Below, piece by piece: positions 29,272 to 37,268 of a DNA stretch of 37,268 bases; position 1 is the first letter of the stretch, and each line of letters begins with the position of its first letter. The notes below the pieces were generated by a model. That model was not told the DNA's origin, searched no databases, and saw only the letters and a program-made list of their open reading frames with translations. Source of the DNA: Acidobacteriota bacterium. Lineage in GTDB: Bacteria; Acidobacteriota; Blastocatellia; RBC074. The position numbers and the translations under genes are program-made. The stretch lies in the NCBI GenBank assembly GCA_018269055.1, contig JAFDVI010000045.1:1-37268 (forward strand), given 5' to 3'.

Positions 29272-30549
29272 ATGCTTACTCATTTGCAATACGGCAAACA
29301 CGGATTGCCAGTGGAAATTCCGTCCTCGAATGTCACGGTGCTGGCGCCGCAATTCATTCCTGGTGTGCCGGATGAAGCGGTGGCGTTTACTGAAGCCGTT
29401 CGCCATCCCATCAACAGCAAACCGCTGAAAGAACTGGTCAACGCTTCAGACAAAGTGGCGATTGTCATTCCGGACATCACACGTCCGTTGCCCAGCGACC
29501 GGTTGCTCGGTTGGCTGTTTGCGGAACTCGATCACGTTCCGGCGGAAAACTTCCGTATCGTCAACGGAACCGGTTCACATCGCGTGAACACTCCGGCGGA
29601 GCTTGAGCAGATGGTTGGCAAAGACATTGCCGCAAGGATTCGCATCGTCAATCACAACTCGCACGATCCTGGGACGATGAAACCGGCGGGCAAAACGTCC
29701 GATGGCCGCGACGTGTTTTACAACCGCGAATATGTCGAAGCCGACAAACGCATTGTGATGGGTTTCATCGAACCGCACTTTATGGCCGGTTTTTCGGGCG
29801 GCTACAAAGGGATATTCCCTGCCGTCGCGGACATTGATTCGATCATGCATTACCACCGCGCCGAAGTGATTGGCTCGCCGATGAGCACCTGGGGCGTGCT
29901 GGAAGGCAATCCAACGCAAGCGCAGATTCGCGCGAATGGTTCGCTACTGCCAGTGGATTTCTGCATCAACGTCACCTTAAACCGCAAACGCGAAATCACC
30001 GCGTTCTTTTGCGGTGAAACGCTGACTGCACATGCCAAAGGCTGCGAACATTCCCGCTCGACGGTGATGATCCCCTGCCCCAAATCGTTTCCGATTGTGG
30101 TGACAACCAATAGCGGCTACCCGCTGGATCAAAACTTGTACCAAGCCGTCAAGGGCATGTCCGCCGCCGCGCAAATCGTTGAGCAAGACGGATTGATCGT
30201 CGCCGCCTCAAAATGCAACGATGGATTTCCGGCGCACGGCAATTTCAAAACCCTTTTGTTTGACCACGATTCGCCGCAGGCAATTTTGGACACGATCCTT
30301 GCGCCCGGCTTTTCGATGTACGACCAATGGGAAGCGCAATTGTTGGCAATGATTCGATTGAAAGCCCGCGTGGCGCTTCACAGCGACATTCCGGCGGATG
30401 AAGTTCACCGCGCGCATCTGGAAGCGACAACCGACATTGCGGCGACGATCACCGAAGAATTGAATCGCATCGGTCAATATGCACCCATCGCAGTTTTGCC
30501 CGAAGGCCCGATGACGATTCCGTATCTGGCGCAAGCTGCAACCGCATAA
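29272..30549 (+). CDS. LarA-family nickel-pincer racemase/epimerase homologue
   Basis: LarA interconverts D- and L-lactate with a nickel-pincer nucleotide cofactor covalently bound to a lysine. The 425-residue protein keeps all four key residues of Lactobacillus LarA at a constant offset of five: H103 in GTGSHRVNT (H108), H169 in GFIEPHF (H174), K179 in GGYKGIFP (K184) and H195 in MHYHRAE (H200). That agreement supports a working pincer site. Homologues act on other 2-hydroxy acids, so the substrate is open. The cofactor-maturation genes larB, larC and larE are not in the window. The next gene starts 73 bp later, after a short-word repeat. Confidence 0.88.
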   Translation: MLTHLQYGKHGLPVEIPSSNVTVLAPQFIPGVPDEAVAFTEAVRHPINSKPLKELVNASDKVAIVIPDITRPLPSDRLLGWLFAELDHVPAENFRIVNGTGSHRVNTPAELEQMVGKDIAARIRIVNHNSHDPGTMKPAGKTSDGRDVFYNREYVEADKRIVMGFIEPHFMAGFSGGYKGIFPAVADIDSIMHYHRAEVIGSPMSTWGVLEGNPTQAQIRANGSLLPVDFCINVTLNRKREITAFFCGETLTAHAKGCEHSRSTVMIPCPKSFPIVVTTNSGYPLDQNLYQAVKGMSAAAQIVEQDGLIVAASKCNDGFPAHGNFKTLLFDHDSPQAILDTILAPGFSMYDQWEAQLLAMIRLKARVALHSDIPADEVHRAHLEATTDIAATITEELNRIGQYAPIAVLPEGPMTIPYLAQAATA

Positions 30550-30553
30550 ATAA

Positions 30554-30611
30554 CGCGCCGCAGATCAACGCAGAAAAACGCAGATCAGCGAAGCTCTGCG
30601 CCATCTGCAGC
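30554..30611. repeat. Short-word repeat between the LarA and aminotransferase genes
   Basis: CGCAGATCA occurs twice with ACGCAGAAAAACGCAG between. AGCTCTGCGCCATCTGCAG then gives partial complements (CAGAT against ATCTG). It is another member of the short-word spacer class. Confidence 0.4.
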
Positions 30612-30622
30612 TTATAAAAAAG

Positions 30623-31873
30623 ATGACAAGCCCAAACAACTCTGTCGCATCAATCGAAGAAATTCGCACGCATTTTCCCGCGCTCAATCGCCAACACCAC
30701 GGCTATCCAGTAGCCTACTTCGACGGCCCCGGAGGCACACAGGTTCCGCGTGAAGTCGCCGCCGCCATCAGCGATTATCTGTTTCACCACAACGCCAACA
30801 CCCATTGGGCCTATCCGACCAGCGCCGAAACCGACGCCTTATTGCTGGAAGCGCGCCTGACCTTCGCGGACTTTTTCAACTGCAATGCAGACGAAGTTTC
30901 CTTCGGCGCGAACATGACGACGATTACGTTTCACGTTGGCCGAGCCTTGGGCCGAAACTGGAATCCTGGCGAGGAAATCGTCGTCACGGAACTGGATCAT
31001 CACGCAAACTCCGACACGTGGCGCGAACTGGCCAAAGACCGTGGCTTAACCGTCCGCACGGTCAAAATGCTGACCGAAACCGGTCAATTGGATTGGGACG
31101 ACCTGGAAGCGGCAATCACGTCGAAAACCAAACTGCTGGCCATTGGCGGGGCGTCCAATGCGCTCGGCACGGTCAACGACATCCAGCGAGCCGCGCGATT
31201 GGCGCACGCGGTCGGCGCATTGGTTTATGTGGACGCGGTGCACTATTCGCACCACATCCTGCCGGATGTGAAAGCGTTGGAATGTGATTTTCTAGCCTGC
31301 TCGGCGTACAAGTTTTACGGCCCACACATCGGCGTGTTTTATGGACGCCACGAATTGCTGGAATCGCTGGACGTTCCGCGCCTGCAACCCGCCGCCAGCG
31401 AAGCGCCTGAACATCTGGAAACCGGCACCCAAAACCACGAAGGCATCATCGGCGCAGCCGCCGCCGTCAACTTTCTGGCTTCGTTAGCCAAAGTCGGCCC
31501 CGAAGGCGCAACGCGGCGCGAACGATTGCAAAGCACTTACGCCGCCTTGCACGAACGCGGCCTGGAACAAGTCAAACTTTTGTGGGAAGGCTTGCGCGCC
31601 ATAGAAGGCGTCACAGTTTACGGCCCTGATCCCAGCCAACCACGCACTTCCACCATTTCCTTCACCGTGAAAGATATTCCCTCCGAAGAAATCACCAAGC
31701 AGTTGGTCGAACGCGGCCTTTTCACCTCGCACGGAGATTTTTACGCGCAAACCGTCGTGGAAAAACTCGGCAAAACGGAACAGGGCCTGGTGCGCGTCGG
31801 CTGCGCCTGTTACACCACGAACGAGGAAATCAACCGGCTGATTGACGGCGTGCGTGATATTGCGCGAAGCTAG
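30623..31873 (+). CDS. Cysteine-desulfurase-like class V aminotransferase
   Basis: The 416-residue protein is a PLP-dependent fold-type I enzyme of the SufS-like VC1184 group. Seen signatures are PVAYFDGPGGTQVP, TELDHHANSDTWRELA, YVDAVHYSHHILPDVKAL, and the PLP lysine K230 in CSAYKFYGPHIGVFYG. The usual SufS active-site cysteine loop is not obvious, so desulfurase activity is uncertain; members of this group are annotated as cysteine desulfurase-like. No Suf/Isc partners are nearby. The KAP NTPase gene begins 34 bp after its stop, so the two may share a transcript. Confidence 0.85.
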   Translation: MTSPNNSVASIEEIRTHFPALNRQHHGYPVAYFDGPGGTQVPREVAAAISDYLFHHNANTHWAYPTSAETDALLLEARLTFADFFNCNADEVSFGANMTTITFHVGRALGRNWNPGEEIVVTELDHHANSDTWRELAKDRGLTVRTVKMLTETGQLDWDDLEAAITSKTKLLAIGGASNALGTVNDIQRAARLAHAVGALVYVDAVHYSHHILPDVKALECDFLACSAYKFYGPHIGVFYGRHELLESLDVPRLQPAASEAPEHLETGTQNHEGIIGAAAAVNFLASLAKVGPEGATRRERLQSTYAALHERGLEQVKLLWEGLRAIEGVTVYGPDPSQPRTSTISFTVKDIPSEEITKQLVERGLFTSHGDFYAQTVVEKLGKTEQGLVRVGCACYTTNEEINRLIDGVRDIARS

Positions 31874-31907
31874 CGCGACAAATCTTTTAACTTTCAGGAA
31901 TCAAACG

Positions 31908-33551
31908 ATGATCGTCAACGACGAACCGGGAGTCCATGACAGTTTGGATCATAACGTTTTGGTGCGACGTGTAGGGCATCGCGTGCTGAAATGCAGCCCT
32001 CCTTACGTTGTCGGAGTTTGCGGTTCGTGGGGATCGGGCAAAACCAGTTTTCTGTACAAGCTCTGGGCTTATCTTGACGGCGAGCACCGAAAAGAGAACG
32101 GTGATTTTGCCAGACTGGATTCATCGGCACGCCACAAGAAATTCAGGGAAACGGAATCCGAATTTCAGAAGCTGCTTGATGGCCGCAAAGTCGAGTTGGT
32201 TTGGTTCAACCCCTGGCAGCACCAATTTGAAAGCAGCCCAATGGTGGCTTTGCTGAACGAAATCCGTGACCGATTGAGCACATCCAAAAAGATTCTGAAA
32301 GGTACATCTAAAACCGCCAGAATCGGCATGCGCGCGTTGTTCGATTCTGTGGTGAAGTTCGGCGCGGAAGTCGGCGGAACGCCAGGAACGACCAAGCTCA
32401 AAGCAGATTTGCAATTGCCAACCGCCTCGTCCGTCATTGGACTGAAGCGTGAATACGATGCAGCGGATTTTTCCGCCCGATTGGTTTCGCAACAATTCCG
32501 CGACTACTTTGAAAGCGCAATCGAGGCCGTGGCTGGAGAAAAGGGATTGTTGGTGATTTTCATTGACGACCTCGACCGTTGCGAAGGCGATGTAGCTTAC
32601 AAACTGCTCGAAGCCTTAAAGCTGCATCTGAATGCCAAAAACTGTGTTTACGTGTTGGGTTTGGATCAGCAACAACTCGAACGTGTGATCGCCAAAGCGT
32701 TGTCGGGCGATAAGGAAATCTGGCGAAATCGCCCGACCGGACGCGATTACCTGAGCAAGATGTTTCAGGCAATGTTCCTGCTGCCGGTTCCGCGCGAAAC
32801 AAAAGATTACGTCAACAACCTGCTTGGCGTTGATTTCAAAGCCCCGGACGGCAAGCCGTTGACTTTGCCTGACCAGAAACGGCAGGGCGAAAAGCAGGAT
32901 TTCGAGAATTTGCTGAAGGAGCTTTTTGATTTTGAACCGGAAGAGCTGCCGAAGCTGATTGCTGCGATTGACGGCAATGCGCCGCACAATCCGCGCAAGA
33001 TCAAATCTTTTATCGCATCGTGGAGGCTTTACATCGAATCGCTGCATGATCGAAAAGCGGAAAAACTGGACTGGCGGCTGACATTGATTCTGCATTATCT
33101 GGCGCAATTTGAAGAGCCAATCTTTCGGCGGATTGAACAGGCTCCCGGATTTTACAAGGATCAGTTACTTCCATTTTGTCGCCCCTGGGACAGGGCGTTT
33201 GACTCACAAACCGGCCAACCTAAAAAGGAATTCCGGCCTCATCCCTTGTTTGAGGGGCTGGAACTCCCTTATGAACTTTACAGGTACCAACCGGGCAAAA
33301 CTCCCCTTGCGCCGCCAGAAGATGATCCGGGAATTGCGCCTCCGCCGGAATCCCCGCTCCAGGCCGGAGCCGAGATTTCTTTTGAACCTGATCAGCCGGA
33401 GCCGGAACCGCGCATTTTCTGGATTGCCCGGCTGGTCAATGAACTGGCGAACGATTCCGGCATTCAAATTGACGAAAACGTCATCTGGCAGCATCTGTTG
33501 AAAACCGGCGACCTTTCAGTCAACCAGAAGCCCAAACAGGAGAAGCAGTAA
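31908..33551 (+). CDS. KAP-family P-loop NTPase
   Basis: KAP NTPases include the F-plasmid phage-exclusion protein PifA and are often linked to phage defence or membrane signalling. The 547-residue protein has Walker A GSWGSGKTS (residues 39-47) and the family motif VELVWFNPWQHQF. Walker B is LLVIFIDDLDRCEGD (D220-D223), followed by LEALKLHLNAKNCVYVLGLD. No membrane helices stand out in the usual KAP insertion. A proline/acidic segment (about 460-500) leads to a helical C-terminus. The frame opens at 31842, but AGGA nine bases before the ATG at 31908 decides the start. Its stop overlaps the NACHT start by one base (TAATG), so the two are translationally coupled and probably act together. Confidence 0.88.
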   Translation: MIVNDEPGVHDSLDHNVLVRRVGHRVLKCSPPYVVGVCGSWGSGKTSFLYKLWAYLDGEHRKENGDFARLDSSARHKKFRETESEFQKLLDGRKVELVWFNPWQHQFESSPMVALLNEIRDRLSTSKKILKGTSKTARIGMRALFDSVVKFGAEVGGTPGTTKLKADLQLPTASSVIGLKREYDAADFSARLVSQQFRDYFESAIEAVAGEKGLLVIFIDDLDRCEGDVAYKLLEALKLHLNAKNCVYVLGLDQQQLERVIAKALSGDKEIWRNRPTGRDYLSKMFQAMFLLPVPRETKDYVNNLLGVDFKAPDGKPLTLPDQKRQGEKQDFENLLKELFDFEPEELPKLIAAIDGNAPHNPRKIKSFIASWRLYIESLHDRKAEKLDWRLTLILHYLAQFEEPIFRRIEQAPGFYKDQLLPFCRPWDRAFDSQTGQPKKEFRPHPLFEGLELPYELYRYQPGKTPLAPPEDDPGIAPPPESPLQAGAEISFEPDQPEPEPRIFWIARLVNELANDSGIQIDENVIWQHLLKTGDLSVNQKPKQEKQ

Positions 33552-36298
33552 TGGCAAGCATACTCAAACGCAATCTGGCCGCGGATTATGCCTGGCTGCT
33601 GGCCCAGAAGTTCAACGTCGTGGATATGCTTGGCCTGCCCAGTTACAAAGACACACGGTCGTTGTCGCTGGAAGAAATCTATGTGCCGCTGCGATTCCAA
33701 TGGGAACTCCGTCCCCGCGCAGAAGAAAAACCTTTTTGGCTGCCCAAGCTGATGAACGAAGCCAAACATCTGGTTGTGCTTGGCGACCCGGGTTGTGGCA
33801 AATCCACTCTGATCAAGTTTCTGGTGTATTCATTTGGACATCCCGGCGCAACCACGCTGGCTCCCCGGTTCGGCAATCTGTTGCCGATTCCCATCATCCT
33901 GCGCGAATTCAAAGTCGCCCACTGGCAACGCCCCGAAGACATGCTCAGCGATTTTATTTCCACGCTCGCCTCGGAAGTTCGCAACGACGTCAGGGTGGAC
34001 TGGCTTATGGATTACCTGCGCAAAGGCAAAGCCCTTTTGATGCTCGACGGTTTAGACGAAATTGGCAGCGTCGAATTGCGCCGCAATTTCCGCGACAAAG
34101 TCGTTAGCCCGCTGTTGCGCGAAGCCACAGAAAGTTTCTTCATTGCCACCAGCCGCGTCATCGGTTACGAAGAAGTCCCTTTCGACAAAGCAGAATATCA
34201 GGCAGTAGACAGCCCTCATCGGGATTATAGAGATAAAAATTTCGATGACGCGCCTTTAAGACTTTGGCATTCTTTTCAACGCTGTTACGTCGCTCCATTC
34301 ACGGACGAAGACATCAGCCAGTTCATCAATCGCTGGTACGCGGCGCGCGAACCCGACGAATCGCGCCGGCGTGAAGGCGCGGAATCTTTGACTAGCGCTT
34401 TGCAGCAAAATGACCGCGTGCGGCGTTTGGCGCAAAATCCTTCTTTATTGACCTTGATTGCGCTGGTGTTTCGCGTGCTTCGGCACTTGCCTTCAGGGCG
34501 TGTTCAGCTTTACCACAAGATCGTCGAAGCTTACCTGGAAACCATCCAGACCTATCGCCAGTTGGGGCAATTTCCGGCGACGCTGGAGCAGATGAAACGA
34601 TGGCTGGCTCGCGTCGGTTGGGAGATGCAATCGCTCCGCACCAAAGAAGATCAGGGCGATTTGATGGCTCCCGCCGGACGCGTGCTGGAATGGCTGACCG
34701 AAGTCATCAAACAGGATCGAGGGAATGACGAATCAGCCGCTCGCCACGAAGCCGAACAGTTTCTGGATTACGTCGCACGGCGAAGCGGATTGCTGATTCC
34801 GCGTGGAACTAACGATGCCGGAAATTTGTTCGCCTTTGTCCATCTGACCTTTCAGGAGTATTTCGCCGCCTGGGAATTGCGCGGACGGATGCGGCGCTTC
34901 GATCTACTGGCTGAAATCTGCGCCAAGCGCGTCGGGCACACGTACTGGCACGAAACGTTACTGCTGCTGTTTGAGGTGTTGGCCGAGTTCACCGGCTGCG
35001 GCGACGATCTGATAGGTGAGCTTTGCCGCAGGGCGAAAAACGATCAGACGAAAGCCGGAACCGCTCAATTGTTTTCCGCCTTGCTGCTGGACACCCAAAA
35101 CGGTCTCAGCGAGGCCGGCCAACAACAAGCCGCCGAATTCGCCCGCGAACAGATGTGTCGTCAGATTGACAATTCCGTAATCGAACGATTGAAACAGCTT
35201 CCGGCGGAACGGCGAAGTCAGTGGATTGAAAAGCCGTTGATCCAACAATTGAAGTCGGCCAGACCGGAGATGCTGACAGCCGATTTCTTTCTGGCTGGCG
35301 ATGAATTCGTCTCCGAATGGCCGCAACTGATTGAAGATGAATTGGTCGGCAAACGCGGTTCGGGTAAGTGGAAGCCAAACCAGCTTGCGGTAATTCCGCT
35401 GATCGGAGCGGGCAAAGCCAAAGTGATCGAATGGACGGGTGGAAGATTGCCGGTTCACTACTGGCTCGTGCCGGCTTGGTGGGGCTATCTACGACAGATC
35501 ACGATTGATGGCCGCGAAGTTATTGTCGGCTCAATCAGCGCAGCCGAACTAAACTTGACGCTGGTTTGCGATGCCAATAATCGCTCGCCCGTACATCAAT
35601 TGCTGGCGCAATCGGCGCTGGCTCTGGCCGCTGGCGGCTCCCAAATCTTTCAAACAACTATTATGGATCGGTCTTTGGCTCGGTCTTTGGCTCGGTCTTT
35701 GGATCGGTCTTTGGATCGGTCTTTGGCTCGGTCTTTGGCTCGGTCTTTGGATCGGTCTTTGGATCGGTCTTTGGCACAAAATTTGTCAGTAGCCACGACT
35801 TCAGTTCCTTTGGATTTCACCTCACCGAAAGGCAATTCTTTGCTGAAGGAATCGGCGACTTCGGAATGGCTGGCGACTCAACCCGACCACGAAAAGGAAC
35901 GATTGAACACCGTCACCCAACTCCAACCATACCTGAAGGCCAAAGACGATTGGACGCGGTTGCTGGCAATCAACAATCTGATTACCTTGAGCGCCGGAAC
36001 GCCGGAACTTGTTCAGGAGCGAAACCGGCTCTGCGACAAAGCCATGACGACGCCGGACAAATTTACCTTCCCTGCTGACCTCGCCGAAGCGACGAAAGAC
36101 AAGGAATGGTTCAATTTGCCGGAAATCATCGCCATCATCTTCCTGCACGAACCCGGTGATCCGTTCCTGAAGCCGGAATGGTTTGATCCGAAGCGCGAAG
36201 AATCGAAATTCTTCCTTTCGCCTCCACGAGAGTTTTTTGCGTTGGCGGCGGAAGTGCTCGATCCCGAAGGCAAAACAGAATTGGCCAAGTGGCGCTAA
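33551..36298 (+). CDS. NACHT-domain STAND NTPase with DRSL repeat
   Basis: NACHT NTPases are signal-sensing switches. Many bacterial members are anti-phage defence proteins related to animal NLRs. The 915-residue protein has Walker A GDPGCGKST (78-86) and Walker B LLMLDGLDEIG (D166, D169, E170). It also has FIATSRVIGYEEV and, in the winged-helix region, NLFAFVHLTFQEYFAAWELR. The N-terminus before the NTPase is only about 75 residues, so no separate effector domain is apparent. The C-terminal half is helical and not a clear LRR or WD40. Residues 706-741 are nine DRSL/ARSL units. The stop is TAA at 36296-36298, and an REP-like repeat starts at 36300. It is coupled to the KAP gene. Confidence 0.88.
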   Translation: MASILKRNLAADYAWLLAQKFNVVDMLGLPSYKDTRSLSLEEIYVPLRFQWELRPRAEEKPFWLPKLMNEAKHLVVLGDPGCGKSTLIKFLVYSFGHPGATTLAPRFGNLLPIPIILREFKVAHWQRPEDMLSDFISTLASEVRNDVRVDWLMDYLRKGKALLMLDGLDEIGSVELRRNFRDKVVSPLLREATESFFIATSRVIGYEEVPFDKAEYQAVDSPHRDYRDKNFDDAPLRLWHSFQRCYVAPFTDEDISQFINRWYAAREPDESRRREGAESLTSALQQNDRVRRLAQNPSLLTLIALVFRVLRHLPSGRVQLYHKIVEAYLETIQTYRQLGQFPATLEQMKRWLARVGWEMQSLRTKEDQGDLMAPAGRVLEWLTEVIKQDRGNDESAARHEAEQFLDYVARRSGLLIPRGTNDAGNLFAFVHLTFQEYFAAWELRGRMRRFDLLAEICAKRVGHTYWHETLLLLFEVLAEFTGCGDDLIGELCRRAKNDQTKAGTAQLFSALLLDTQNGLSEAGQQQAAEFAREQMCRQIDNSVIERLKQLPAERRSQWIEKPLIQQLKSARPEMLTADFFLAGDEFVSEWPQLIEDELVGKRGSGKWKPNQLAVIPLIGAGKAKVIEWTGGRLPVHYWLVPAWWGYLRQITIDGREVIVGSISAAELNLTLVCDANNRSPVHQLLAQSALALAAGGSQIFQTTIMDRSLARSLARSLDRSLDRSLARSLARSLDRSLDRSLAQNLSVATTSVPLDFTSPKGNSLLKESATSEWLATQPDHEKERLNTVTQLQPYLKAKDDWTRLLAINNLITLSAGTPELVQERNRLCDKAMTTPDKFTFPADLAEATKDKEWFNLPEIIAIIFLHEPGDPFLKPEWFDPKREESKFFLSPPREFFALAAEVLDPEGKTELAKWR
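35666..35773 (+). repeat. Nine-copy 12-bp tandem repeat inside the NACHT gene
   Basis: Nine perfect 12-bp units, GATCGGTCTTTG or GCTCGGTCTTTG, code DRSL or ARSL. The order is D-A-A-D-D-A-A-D-D, so a 48-bp super-unit (DAAD) also repeats. Only the second and third bases of the first codon vary between the two forms. Insertions or losses of units keep the frame. Confidence 0.97.
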
Positions 36299-36299
36299 C

Positions 36300-36398
36300 C
36301 TGGGTACGCGATGCCTCCGGCTCGCAGTCTCCGGATGTCACTTCTTCGGAACAACGGGACGATTCGCCCCCCGCACGCTGGAAGCGATGCGCACCCAG
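36300..36398 (+). repeat. REP-like palindromic element, copy 1
   Basis: This 99-bp element begins CTGGGTACGCGATGCCTCCG and ends GAAGCGATGCGCACCCAG. The ends are imperfect inverted repeats, with CTGGGTACGC against the complement of GCG(T/C)ACCCAG. It starts two bases after the NACHT stop and is next to copy 2 with one base between. Confidence 0.85.
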
Positions 36399-36399
36399 T

Positions 36400-36501
36400 C
36401 TGGGTACGCGACGCCTCCGGCTCGCCGTCTCGGAATGCCGCCTCTTCGGAACCACCGGGCGAGTTGCCAATGCCCGCACGCTGGAAGCGATGCGTACCCA
36501 G
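36400..36501 (+). repeat. REP-like palindromic element, copy 2
   Basis: A 102-bp element with the same CTGGGTACGCGA... left end and ...GATGCGTACCCAG right end as copy 1, in the same orientation. It ends two bases before the transposase stop codon on the minus strand. Confidence 0.85.
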
Positions 36502-36502
36502 G

Positions 36503-37117
36503 CTAACGCCGCCGGGCGCTGCTCCAACGCCACTCTTCCGGCTTCCGGCAAAGCCCGGCTTTGACCGGATTGTTTTCAATGTAAACCAATGCGTTGCGAA
36601 AATGTTGATCGTTGCGGATATACCGGTCGAAGGATTCCAATTCCCAGAACCTGCCTGTCCGGCCAAGCAGCTTATTGCATTGATTGGCAGTGAAGCTTTT
36701 CCACGAATGAACAATCTTGCTCATCTTGAATCCGGCTTTCGGCGTGAAGAGCGTGTGAACGTGATTTGGCATCACGCACCAGGCATGCAGCGCATACCGG
36801 TTTCCGTCGAAATACAACAATGCGTTTTCCACAGTTTCCGCCAGACGCTCATCGCTCAAAAAACACTCGCCGTAACCGCTATCAAGATAATCCTGAATTC
36901 GCGTCCGCCATTCGATGTCGGCCTCTTTTTGCGGAACCAGTTTCAATTCCTGACGCCAAAGGTTCAACACCGATTGGGGCAAAGAATCGAACAGATGAAA
37001 ACACACATGTTGCGTGACCTCTTCGCCGTCAAAATGAGGGAAGTAACCGCGAGAATACCACCCGTCAGGCGATTCTTCTTTCGAGACCACCAAGCGTTGT
37101 TTGAAGAGCTTCGGCAT
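36503..37117 (-). CDS. RAYT-type REP-associated tyrosine transposase (Y1_Tnp)
   Basis: RAYTs are HUH/Y1 single-strand nucleases related to IS200/IS605 TnpA. They are thought to spread REP sequences and are usually single-copy, domesticated genes. The 204-residue protein has the metal-binding HUH pair H119-V-H121 in VMPNHVHTL and the presumed catalytic Y179 in VYIENNPVKAGLC. It also has GRFWELESFDRYIRND, a typical RAYT block. All key residues are present, so it may be active. The frame runs up to 37246, but AGAGGTG before the ATG at 37117 and the absence of conservation upstream (that part is REP sequence) fix the start. REP-like elements flank it on both sides. Confidence 0.85.
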   Translation of the reverse strand: MPKLFKQRLVVSKEESPDGWYSRGYFPHFDGEEVTQHVCFHLFDSLPQSVLNLWRQELKLVPQKEADIEWRTRIQDYLDSGYGECFLSDERLAETVENALLYFDGNRYALHAWCVMPNHVHTLFTPKAGFKMSKIVHSWKSFTANQCNKLLGRTGRFWELESFDRYIRNDQHFRNALVYIENNPVKAGLCRKPEEWRWSSARRR

Positions 37118-37140
37118 ATTTGTCACCTCTCGGAATGACC

Positions 37141-37165
37141 GCACGCTGGAAGCGATGCGTACCAG
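37141..37165 (+). repeat. REP-like element, right-end fragment
   Basis: This 25-bp piece, GCACGCTGGAAGCGATGCGT plus ACCAG, matches the right end of the other copies but lacks one C of ACCCAG and has no left half. It is a truncated copy directly before the full copy at 37167. Confidence 0.75.
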
Positions 37166-37166
37166 C

Positions 37167-37268
37167 CTGGGTGCGCGATGCCTCCGGCTCGCCGCCTCGG
37201 TTGGCCACTCCTGCGGAACAACTGGGCGATTCGCCAATGCACGCATGCTGGAAGCGATGCGTACCCAG
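37167..37268 (+). repeat. REP-like palindromic element, copy 3 (ends at the window edge)
   Basis: A 102-bp element starting CTGGGTGCGCGATGCCTCCG and ending GAAGCGATGCGTACCCAG exactly at the last base of the window. It has the same orientation as copies 1 and 2, and together with them it brackets the RAYT gene. More copies may follow outside the window. Confidence 0.85.

Noticed and set aside
35666..35773. Tandem 12-bp array read as a CRISPR-like repeat
   Set aside because: There are no spacers, the array is fully coding and in frame, and no cas genes are nearby.
36311..37138. Plus-strand 275-codon frame opposite the RAYT gene
   Set aside because: It starts inside REP elements and runs antisense to a gene with intact HUH and Tyr motifs.

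Overview
The window looks like a chromosomal segment of a Gram-negative bacterium, most likely an Acidobacteriota member and perhaps of the Blastocatellia. That placement is an inference. It rests on the tuf-rpmG-tRNA-Trp-secE-nusG-rplKAJL-rpoBC order, a giant VPS10/BNR-type secreted protein with glycine-rich loops, short-word intergenic repeats, and SdrD-like and PTPS-linker secreted proteins. No rRNA or other decisive marker is present.

Left third (1-13,680): the transcription/translation super-operon on the + strand. It runs from the 3' part of an EF-Tu gene, which carries an in-frame TAG, through rpmG, tRNA-Trp(CCA), secE, nusG, rplK, rplA, rplJ, rplL and rpoB to rpoC, and closes with a strong intrinsic terminator. 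Several intergenic RNA hairpins may set expression: L1-type leaders before rplK and rplA, a 13-bp perfect hairpin between rplJ and rplL, and a GC-rich hairpin before rpoB. The beta subunit carries an unusual eight-cysteine insertion of about 55 residues. Its first half copies the cysteine spacing of the zinc ribbon at the start of beta'.

Middle (13,626-27,600): minus-strand genes. First come two paralogous secreted proteins built from roughly 60-residue Cys-paired repeats. They are followed by a 0.9-kb stretch with no credible gene, a BNR/Ycf48-like secreted protein, a 1,048-residue VPS10/BNR protein, a zinc-ribbon/TPR protein, a thiolase and purD.

Right third (27,750-37,268): + strand tRNA-Leu(CAG), an MFS exporter, a LarA-family nickel-pincer racemase homologue and a class V aminotransferase. 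After a gap of only 34 bp come a KAP-family P-loop NTPase and a NACHT NTPase whose start codon overlaps the KAP stop. The KAP-NACHT pair resembles STAND-type anti-phage modules. The NACHT gene contains nine perfect 12-bp units coding a DRSL/ARSL tetrapeptide array. The window ends in a RAYT transposase flanked by about 100-bp palindromic REP-like elements that begin two bases after the NACHT stop.

The most notable observations are the duplicated-looking zinc ribbons in RpoB, the KAP-NACHT operon with its hypermutable-looking repeat, and the RAYT/REP unit beside it.
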